Origin: Gordionus sp. m RMFG-2023
Taxonomy: Eukaryota > Nematomorpha > Gordioida > Chordodea > Parachordodidae
Reading direction: 5' to 3'
Length of the DNA stretch: 64,000 bases
Assembly: GCF_954871325.1 (NCBI RefSeq)
Contig: NC_088778.1
Span: 18,007,666-18,071,665 of the forward strand
Within the stretch, counting starts at the first letter, position 1, and each line of letters opens with the position of its first letter. The position numbers and the translations under genes were made by a program. Shown piece after piece: positions 55,825-64,000 of the stretch. The notes under the pieces are model-generated. The model worked only from the letters and a program-made list of their open reading frames with translations, did no database searches and was not told where the DNA came from.

Positions 55825-57382
55825 TTGAAAGAGAATCATATAAAAATAGATAAATTAATTTTTGAAAATATTAAATTTTGTGATATATATAATTTTATTA
55901 AAAATTTTGTGGATATATATATTAAAATAGATAATCATCATGGGAATGAGGATTATACATTGAAATTTAACTTGAATAAAAAGAGTTGTAATGTTGGAAA
56001 TTTTTATTGTCATTTTGGTGAAATAAAAAATTTTAAATTAAACAATAATCTGAATAAAAAGGATTATTGCAATCAAATGAGTGATATATATCCAGGGGAA
56101 ATTTTAAATAAAAACAAAAATGAAATTCAGAGACTTTTAAATTCTGTGATGAATTTAGGTATGAATATTAATTATATTGACAATGAGATTAAAATAAATG
56201 TTATTCAACTCATTAAAATGCCTAAAAATTTAATAACTGAGGGAGCAAAAGAACAGAGTTCATGTCCTCATATTAATTTAAAATTTGGTGGACAAATGGT
56301 TGAAATGTTATTTGATACTGGGGCAAGTATTTCAATAATGTCTAGTGAAAATTTTTATAAATATTGGCCGAATGGTATTGTTGAGAGACAAAATATGTGT
56401 ATAAAACAATTTGATGGATCTGAAATCAAAGTTTTAGGTAGAACTCAGTGGGATGATATTTTCCATGATATTCCTATAATTTTGGATTTATGGATAGTGA
56501 ATAAAAATGTTGAAACAATTATGGGTTGGGATTGGATTGCCAAATTGGGACCTCGAAATAATTATTGGGATTTATTTATCATTGATAGTGAATTGGCTAA
56601 AGAAAATGCCGAAAGAAAAATAATGGCTAATGAAGTCAGAGAAAAACTTAAAGAAAGAGAAATGAATAAATTAATGAGTGAAATGAAAGAATCTATAGTT
56701 AATAATAATATTGGCGAATATCATGAGAAAACCATGATGTATTCAAATCCATCTGAAATCAATATTGAAATTGATAATGATAAAAAAATTAATTATGAAA
56801 TTAATGAATTTAATAGAGTTAAAAATGCTATACCTATTTTAGTTGAAAAATATGGTATAATTTTTGAGGACATATTGGGATGTCTAAATGATTATCAAGT
56901 GGATTTAAAATTAAAAGAGGGATTTTCACCTATTTTCTTAGGGTGTCGTAGAGTTCCTTTTGAGTGGAAAAAGGAAATCAATGAAGAATTAGATAAATGG
57001 GTTAATGATGGTATTATTATTCCTGTGGAATATAGTGAATGGGCTACTCCATTAGTACCTGTTAAAAACTAACGGAAAACTTAGATTATGTGCAGATTTT
57101 AGAGTAACACTTAACAAATGGGTTGTGGAAGTGAAATATCCATTGCCGCGAATTGAAGAAATTTTGGCAAATTTAAAAGGGGCCAAATATTTTTCAAAGG
57201 TTGACTTTTCATCAGCTTATTTACAATTCCCTTTGAAAGAAGAAATTCGTAAATTGATGACAATAACGACGCCTAAAGGATTATTTGCATTTTGTAGATT
57301 ACCTTTTGGGTTAAGTGTATCTGCATCGATTTTTCAGAGAACAATGACATCAGTTTTCCAGGGTTTGGAAGGTGTATTTTAT
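55825..57382 (+). pseudogene. pol, protease and first part of reverse transcriptase
   Basis: Contains a retroviral-type aspartic protease motif (LFDTGASISIMS) near the middle, then the N-terminal fingers and palm of reverse transcriptase (DKWVNDGIIIPVEYSEWATP; later YPLPRIEEILANLKGAKYFS and LPFGLSVSASIFQR). It ends at the DNA-transposon insertion. Fossil; broken. Confidence 0.9.
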
Positions 57383-57427
57383 TAGTGTTGTTAATTTGCT
57401 TGGTCGTAAAATTTACGACCAAATTTT

Positions 57428-57600
57428 GTGCTCAGGCCGACCCGGGGTTCAGACCAAGGTCCAGACCCGGGGTTCAGACCAAGGTCCAGACCCGGGGTTC
57501 AGACCAGGGTTCAGACCCGGGGTCCAGACCCGGGGTTCAGACCCGGGGTTCAGACCCGGGGTCCAGACCCGGGGTCCAGACTTACACCTTGGGGTTGGGC
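57428..57600. repeat. Left subterminal array of AGACCCGGGGTTC units
   Basis: About 12 units of 13 bases with GGTTC/GGTCC/AAGGTCC variants. It follows a 23-bp palindrome (TTGGTCGTAAA, one base, TTTACGACCAA) at 57,400. All three forward frames are open because of the repeat, giving artefactual PGVQTRGSDP-type peptides. Confidence 0.92.
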
Positions 57601-58084
57601 TCGGATAAATGAAAAGTAAAAAAAAAATATTTCATTTTCTAATCTTAAATTAAATCTTATTCTTCTTATCTTATTCATTCTAAATTAATAAAGCTTTTTT
57701 TATTATTATTTTCTTACCATTTTCTTTCTTTTGATAAAAAATTTATATGGTAAAATAAAAATATATGTAATAAATATTCAAAAAGAGTAGCCCATGCATG
57801 ACGGAATAAAAATAAAAAAGTAAAATTTTATTTTAACACATATTGATATTGTAATTTAATGTGGAGGACCAATATAAAAATTCAACGTCATTCATGCATG
57901 TATAAATAATAAAAAGAAATGTAAATTTATAATTTGTGATAAAATAATGGCCAATAAAAAGTTTTTCTTTATTATATTAAAGTTATATTCCCAATAATAT
58001 ATATGTCATAATTTTTAAAGGGATGTCAACTATCCAGGATCACCACGGGTTTTAAAGGTATAACTAATAAATTTGGGTTTTAAG

Positions 58085-58835
58085 TAGGTGTATACCGATA
58101 TCACTTTTTGGAGGCCTATCCGATCCGATATTAAATTGATATCGACCGATTACCGATCCGATATCATATCTAATTTTTATGTCATTTATTTAAATATATT
58201 ATAATGATCAGTTATAGTTTTTATTCAATTCTATTGCAATTCTAAAAGTATATAAAATATTTTTATTGTTAAATAACTTTTATATAAATAAGTAACATTA
58301 ATCTATATATAATAAATAATAAACATATATAATATGAAATTTGAATAAAATTTTAAACAATATTTAACATTAATAAATCGAAGATTTCTTATTGGAAATA
58401 CCAAAATTTACTTATTTATCAGAAATCAATTTACGTTTACGGCGATGTTAACTGTCAAGTTAATTAATATCACCAAATTCACTAAAAAAAGATTCTGAAG
58501 AGATTATCGCAAACTTTTATAAACAGAATGTGCATAAAAATAACAATATGGCAGAATGATTAATTAATTATTATTATTAAAAAAATATGGATTTCGATTT
58601 TATTTATTAAAATAAATGACTATTAAAAACTTAAGAAATTGTTGAGAAAATTTTTGTTATTTTTTAAAAACTTCCTGTAATTTAACTTAAATATTTATTT
58701 TTCAAATGGTTCTTCAAACCAAATAACAAAACTAGATCCATATAATTGAGGTAATTAATTACTACTTTTTTGATTTAATATATTTCACAGCCTCTTTAAC
58801 TCACATACGGATACGATATGATATATCGAAAAGGA
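58085..58835 (-). mobile_element. Nested hAT relic with CCGATATC subterminal motifs
   Basis: ATACCGATATCACTT, then CCGATCCGATATTAAATTGA, at the left and CGGATACGATATGATATATC at the right resemble the family at 8,413. Between them (about 58,440-58,510, minus strand) lies the C-terminal hAT scrap AIISSESFFSEFGDIN. Confidence 0.5.
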
Positions 58836-59699
58836 AATTCGATCTATATATAATACATATCTTTGAAGTTTGAAAATAGTGATTACTAATTATGTGATTT
58901 TATTTTTATATTTTATTTTCTGTTTCAGTTTTAATATGCTTATTATAATTATATTATACATAATAAGAAAAGCTATGACGATGATGATGATATTTACGAA
59001 TACGAATAAAATTATAATTGAAAACAAATGTGTTTTAGAAATTTTTTTGAAAAACTTCCTTTTCTTCCGAAATCTAAAAAAATGGAAATTAATTTTCATT
59101 AAATTTATAATTATAACTGTTTCCATCGAGAATGTTGACGGAAATATTTTTAAATAGATCTAAATTAATCATATTTATGTTGAATTTTTTATGTAAAATA
59201 AAATTTTTTATTATATTTATAGAAGAGACGCAGCCACTCGTTAATATCAATCACATCTTTATTTTAGATTTTAAAATCATATAGAAATATATAATTTACT
59301 TTTTTTATCACATAAGAAAATAGGGGATTTTATTAAAAAAATTAGCTACAGATACTTAATTTTATTATCTAGTTGATGAAATTAAATAAATCCGGTCAGA
59401 AAGTTCGTATCTAATTCTGAACTAAGATCAGGATGGTATAGAAATAATCTATAAGCAAACCTACATAATAATTCATTTTTATTATTTCCAAGCCCTAAGA
59501 GTCCCCGATTAAAAATTTTTTAGTCATAAGCTGAGTTGCTTGCAGGATTTTCCTATTTAAGTTCGATATTATTGATAAATAATTTTAATTAAAATATTTG
59601 AAACAACATTATTTATGGGGTTCGACTCGAGTTAATGCTGGCTTATTTCTTATATAAATATTGCTAATTTAGATCGCAGTAATTTTATTAGACCCACCT

Positions 59700-60135
59700 C
59701 GGGTTTGGGATTTACACAACCAAGACCAACCAATTAAACAACACCCATATCGATATTTTGTGTTAATAAAAATATACCTGACCCCCCCCCCCCCCAGGAC
59801 CTATACCCGCCCTGTATGAGTGATCATTATCATTATTATTATCATTACAAAAAAATATTTTTATTTCCATATAAAAAATATTAATTTTCACCCGCCCCCC
59901 CACTTTCACCTCCCCCCCCTACCCCATCCACCTCCAAAACCAAGTCATTCATACCCATCAAGATAAAAAATGAATACTTTCAATCTAAAGATATTTAGTT
60001 TAGAAGATTATATTTTACCCATATATCGATATTTTGTTTTGATAAATTATTCCTGACCCCCCAAGACCTAGTAGACCCGCCCTGCCCTCTTTCAGTCATT
60101 ATTATTATTGCAATAAAAAATATTTAATTATTAAC
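59700..60135. repeat. Two units of the 49-50 kb minisatellite, inverted
   Basis: CATATCGATATTTTGTGTTA followed by CCTGACCCCCCCCCC, and a second CATATATCGATATTTTGTTT, parallel 49,320-49,365 in inverse. Long C runs lie at about 59,782-59,797. Confidence 0.75.
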
Positions 60136-60149
60136 TTGTTTATTAAATC

Positions 60150-60330
60150 GTTACACGACACGACCCCGGGTCTGGACCCCGGGTCTGAACCCCGGGTCTG
60201 AACCCCGGGTCTGAACCCCGGGTCTGGACCCCGGGTCTGAACCCCGGGCCTGGGCCACGGGTCTGAACCCCGGGTCTGTGCTCAGAGCTGGTTTGGTCGA
60301 TTTTTTAGACCCAAACCCCGGGTCTGGTTT
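60150..60330. repeat. Right subterminal array, inverse of the left
   Basis: CCCCGGGTCTGAA units, about ten, in the opposite orientation to the left array. Confidence 0.92.
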
Positions 60331-60365
60331 TATACAACCAACCAATTAACAACACTATATTTTAT

Positions 60366-62460
60366 TATATGGATGATGTGTTGATAACTGGAGTGAACCC
60401 AGAACAACATAATCAACGTCTTGAAGAGGTTTTCAAGAGAATTCAAAATATAGGTTTAAAAGCTAGTAAAGAGAAAAGTATTCTTGGTGTCACCGAAATA
60501 GTGTATTTGGGTCATCAAATTAATGGAATTGAAGTGAAACCTCTCGATAAAAATTTAAAAAATATTTTGAACATAAATCAGCCGAGTAATAAAGCTGAGG
60601 TACAGTCTTTTATGGGCATGATAAATTATTATCATAGATTTGTGGATAATTTTGCAAAAATTGCAGCTCCATTATATGACTTATTAAAAAAAGGTGTTAA
60701 TTTTGAATGGAAAATTGAACAAAGAAATGCTTTTGAAAATTTAAAGAGAAAAATTGGTGAGGAACCAATTTTAGTGTGTTTTAACAATGATTTGGAGATA
60801 ATTCTTGCAGTTGATGCATCCAATAAAGGTGTAGGAGGTGCATTATTACATGTCATTGATGGTTTAGAGAGACCAATTATTTTTTTTTCGAGAATATTTC
60901 ATGAAGTTGAAACGAGGTACTCCGTTATAGAACAGGAAGCCTTAGCGATTATTTTTGGGTTGACCAAATGTCGCGAATATTTAATTGGGAAAAGATTTGT
61001 GATTTATACCGATCACAAGCCCTTAATTCATTTGTTCAAGAAAGATAACAAAGAATTAATGATGTCTCCAAGATTACAACGGTGGTTGTTACTTGTGGGA
61101 AGTTTTAATGTTGAAATAAAATATCGGCGAGGAAGAGAAAATCATTTGCCTGATATATTATCAAGATTAGGAGCCGGTTGTGCTACTTCTGAAATAATTG
61201 ATAATATGATTATAGATAGAGAAGATGCTTTAGTGCGTACTTTATCATATATGTTAAAAGGAGGTCCTACAACGTGGGAAGATCTCAAATATTATACTTT
61301 AAGAGATAAAGTATTAAGACAAATAAAATTAATTTTAACGGGAAAAAAACCTTGGAAAAATAATTACAAAATTTATCAAAAATTTGAAAAAGAATTATCA
61401 GTGGTGGATGATTGTTTAATGAGGGGAAATAGGGCAGTAATTCCTTTGAAATTACGTGCTAAAATAATTAATTTATTACATGCAGGACATCAAGGTCAAA
61501 GTAAAATGAAATCTTGGGCTCGTGAATATGTGTGGTGGCCTGGAATGGGTAATGATATTGAAAAAATTACAAAGGAATGTGTTCCATGTAATACATATGC
61601 CGTTATGCCCCGTAAAGAGATGGGACAAGTATGGCCAAAATCAAAGAAACCATGGGATCGTCTTCACATTGATTTTTTTGAATTGGATAAAAAATCATAT
61701 TTTTTGGTTGTGGATTCATATTCCAAATGGATTGAATTTGAGGAGGTTCAAGGTTTAACAACTAAAGTTGTTATTAAATTATTACAAAAATTGTGGGCTA
61801 AATTTGGGATTCCTAAAATAATTGTGCCGGATGGTGGTCCGGCATTTATAAGTGAAAATTTCAGAGATTTTTGTAATTCAATTAAAATTAACCATATTTT
61901 GACTCCACCTTATCATCCTAGTTCTAATGGCCAGGCTGAAAGAATGGTAGCTATAGTGAAAAGTTGGTTAAAGAAATCTAAACAAGAGAAAAATGAAGTC
62001 TGGTTAGCCCAGTTATATTATAATAATTCAAGAAATAAAGAGGGAGTTACTCCTGTTGAATTATTTCTGGGTAGAAGAACCAGATTACCTTTAGATTTTC
62101 TTAAATCAAAAGAGATCGATAATTTAGAATCTTATGGAAAAAGCAATATAAAATTTCCTGTAGGTCAAATTATTTGGGAAAGAATTTTTGACCATAATGG
62201 GAAAAAGGTATTATTTTGGATAATATTGGGAATAAATTGTGTAATATAAAGTTTGATGATGGTACTGTGGGAGTACGTCATAATGATTTTATTAAGGTAT
62301 ATGATTAAAAAAAAAAATAATAAATTTGTTCATAAAGACCGGAAACAAAGTTCCTATAAATCTTTAGAACAAACTTACTTTGTACTTAAACAATTTAGAG
62401 TTAAATTTATACAATTAAGTATAAATGAGAAATATAAATTAGATAATTAAAAATATATGT
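60366..62460 (+). pseudogene. pol, last part of reverse transcriptase, RNase H and integrase
   Basis: Resumes with the YMDD catalytic segment, then the RT connection, an RNase H domain (AVDASNKGVGGALL, then YTDHKPLIHLF), an H-H-C-C zinc-binding domain (H..H near LLHAGHQGQ, then CVPC) and the integrase core (LHIDFFE, then VPDGGPAFISENF and HPSSNGQAERMV). The domain order is that of Ty3/gypsy. Fossil; part of the broken element. Confidence 0.93.
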
Positions 62461-63170
62461 ATAGCAAAAAGGTGAATAAACTGAGAAGAAATTAATATAG
62501 AATAAAATACTTATCATTTTAGAGAAAAGTGAATAAAAAAAAATTTTGAACATGCAGATTTATGGGAAATCTACGCTAGATATAGTGATTCTAAATTCTT
62601 AATTATTGGGAGAATAATAGTAGATAATGGTAACGTTATAATATAAATTTCGAGGAAAAGAAAATTTGTTTTTAATGATAATTTAGAGAATGTTTAATAT
62701 AGAAAGAAAAATAAAAAGAAACAAAATTTCTTATATGGAGATAAAAGTAAAAAGAAACAAAATATTTAGTTTTTGAAATAAAAACATGAGTGGTGTTTTT
62801 GTGAAAGTTTCTTTCTTTGTATAATTCACATAAGGGAAAAATATAAATAATGTGTATTATAGAAAATGGAGAAATTAATGTTATATATGAATTATATAGG
62901 GGTATTAAAAATGTTAAAAAAATGTTAATTAATTAGTGATTTTTTTTTCATTTAAGCAAATTAAAAAAGTAACATATAAAAAAAAAATATAAATAAATAA
63001 CATGAATGTTGTTTATAATTTTTTTTATTTAAAAATTACAGAAGGGTAATTTACAAATTATAAATATTTAAAAAGGAAAAAATTCAGTAATTATAATTTA
63101 AAAATTTAAATTTTTTTTTTAAAAAAAAATATTTATTTAAAAGTAAAAAAAAATATATATATTGAAATAT
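62461..63170. other. Non-coding spacer of the LTR element
   Basis: AT-rich, A-run-dense sequence between pol and the extra ORF; no conserved feature was seen. Confidence 0.5.
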
Positions 63171-63177
63171 ATATATC

Positions 63178-63759
63178 GTGATGAATTACAAAATTGAAAC
63201 AGCCGATCAAACTATTTATGTGAAAATAGTTAAAAAGAAGAAATTATTCATTAAAAAGGATAAAGCGGGTATTTATAAAAGATGTTTTAGGTGCCAGTCC
63301 TATGGTCCCTTCATAAAAAATTGTAGTATTCCTGTACATATTCTACATGGTCACGATAGGGAGGAACCTCTTAGTGAAATAGAGAAGACTCCTGGGACTA
63401 GTAGATTATGGGAAAAAAATTATAAGATAAAGCCGGAGGATGCTTATTGTAATTATAATAAAACAAATGAAATTGAATCTCGTCAAAGACCATATGGGAA
63501 TAGACCATGGACACCGCATAATTATGATGGAAAGTTTAAAGGAGCAAATGATATACAAGTTAAGACAGTGGTAGGAACAAATTCACCTATGGAAAATAAA
63601 TATAAATATTATGGAAAAATACCCAATACAAGCCGGAATTCCATCAAAGTAGGATCAACTATAGCTAAAGTGATTAACCCAATTGAGGTGCAAAAGAGAT
63701 TCAATCCTATGGATACTGAGGAAGATGAAATGTTGAAGGAAGAAAAAGAAAACTTATAA
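63178..63759 (+). pseudogene. Extra ORF between pol and the 3' LTR
   Basis: 193-codon frame separated from pol by about 0.7 kb of AT-rich non-coding sequence. It has a zinc-knuckle-like segment (CFRCQSYGPFIKNC) near residue 40, followed by a polar, proline- and lysine-rich tail. No signal peptide or membrane segment is evident, so it does not look like an envelope protein. It may be an accessory nucleic-acid-binding protein. Position and frame support it as a genuine part of the element. Confidence 0.6.
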
Positions 63760-63825
63760 ATGTAAAAAATTTAATTCCACACGATTTTTTTTTATTACCC
63801 CGTCTTGGTTTTTTTAGGGCGGTCG

Positions 63826-64000
63826 TGATGTATATTTTATATATATATATAGTTTAAATGATTGATAGATGTCAATTATTATAAATATATATTTAGTTAG
63901 TAATAATATTGATTTTTGTTGATTTTAATCGCGGAGTGATATAATTTAGAAGAAAGAAAAAATTGATTCGCCATTAATTTTTTTATTAAATTATTATGAA
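63826..64000 (+). repeat. 3' LTR, 5' portion only
   Basis: Same start as the 5' LTR, preceded by TTAGGGCGGTCG, a short purine-rich tract. It differs from the 5' LTR by a length change in the initial AT run and one base over the next 145 or so. Confidence 0.88.

Larger units (their letters stand above)
57383..60357. mobile_element. Non-autonomous hAT-type element inserted in the LTR element
   Basis: Exact 8-bp target duplication TATTTTAT (57,375-57,382 and 60,358-60,365). Termini are TAGTGTTGTTAATTTGCTTG and the inverse of TAGTGTTGTTAATTGGTTGG. Both ends carry arrays of a GC-rich unit, AGACCCGGGGTTC, in opposite orientation. No transposase of its own was found in 2,975 bp. The interior holds a relic of another hAT and two units of the 49-50 kb minisatellite. 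It must be younger than the already young LTR element. Confidence 0.93.
54108..64000 (+). mobile_element. Ty3/gypsy LTR retrotransposon, young, broken, runs off the window
   Basis: 5' LTR starts TGATGTATATTTTATATATA at 54,108; the 3' LTR starts with the same sequence at 63,826 and is cut by the window edge. Parts in order: gag (54,787-55,815), protease and the first part of reverse transcriptase, a 2,975-bp DNA-transposon insert, the rest of reverse transcriptase, RNase H and integrase, then a further ORF before the 3' LTR. The order RT-RNaseH-integrase assigns it to Ty3/gypsy (Metaviridae). The comparable LTR stretch of about 145 bases shows one difference, so it is young. Besides the large insert it has a small number of breaks (about one to three). 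Confidence 0.93.

Noticed and set aside
57372-57619. Three overlapping open frames with PGVQTRGSDP-type peptide repeats
   Set aside because: They are open because the 13-bp AGACCCGGGGTTC array lacks stops in every frame; the repeat is subterminal DNA of a transposon, not a protein gene. The minus-strand frame at 60,151-60,345 is the same artefact.
58870-59157. 95-codon plus-strand and 78-codon minus-strand ORFs inside the hAT-type insert
   Set aside because: They overlap on opposite strands, are Ile/Lys/Phe-rich, and match no transposase motif.

Overview
The window is AT-rich animal DNA, most likely arthropod. The organism evidence is one host gene: the large subunit of the general transcription factor TFIIA. 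Its last four exons lie on the + strand (12,945-13,178; 27,807-27,996; 39,940-40,029; 40,079-40,186). The C-terminal exons read like arthropod TFIIA-L, with GT-AG junctions and matching phases. Two introns are very long (14.6 kb and 11.9 kb) and one is 49 bp. A crustacean such as a parasitic copepod would fit the composition and repeat load, but that is a guess.

Almost everything else is mobile DNA, dominated by hAT-superfamily transposons. Exact or near-exact 8-bp target-site duplications (TSDs) delimit several: 2,625-7,250 with 3,015-6,157 nested inside it; 18,208-19,063; 22,173-22,412; 29,972-34,520 with 30,929-32,844 inside it and a further small element inside that; 35,008-38,521; and 57,383-60,357. 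Transposase fossils of BED-finger hATs and of ZMYM1-like hATs lie on both strands. Many of these families carry a short, family-specific, GC-richer motif repeated just inside their ends.

Layout. 1-1.45 kb: ZMYM1-type hAT fossil (-). 2.6-7.25 kb: hAT within hAT. 7.3-12.5 kb: relics and short repeats. 12.5-13.2 kb: TFIIA exon(s). 14.0-18.1 kb: inverted pair of hAT copies. 18.2-22.4 kb: three small elements around an unidentified coding-like stretch (-). 22.5-26.3 kb: transposon with terminal inverted repeats of about 0.8 kb. 27.8-28.0 kb: TFIIA exon. 30-34.5 kb: triple-nested hAT. 35.0-38.5 kb: nearly whole hAT. 38.6-39.7 kb: small GGCC-rich elements. 39.9-40.2 kb: last TFIIA exons. 41.8-43.9 kb: hAT relics. 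44.6-46.1 kb: diverged tandem array. 46.1-48.4 kb: ZMYM1-type hAT fossil (+). 48.5-50.0 kb: two minisatellites. 50.0-50.7 kb: long palindrome. 50.75-53.9 kb: inverted hAT duplication.

54,108 to beyond the window end: a young Ty3/gypsy LTR retrotransposon with gag, pol, an extra ORF after pol, and the start of the 3' LTR. It is broken and is split by the 2,975-bp non-autonomous hAT insert at 57,383-60,357.

No new cellular system stands out. The items most worth a second look are the unidentified multi-segment coding stretch at 20.16-22.17 kb, the 0.8-kb-TIR transposon whose insertion is supported by a paralogous empty site, and the recurring subterminal-repeat architecture of the hAT families.
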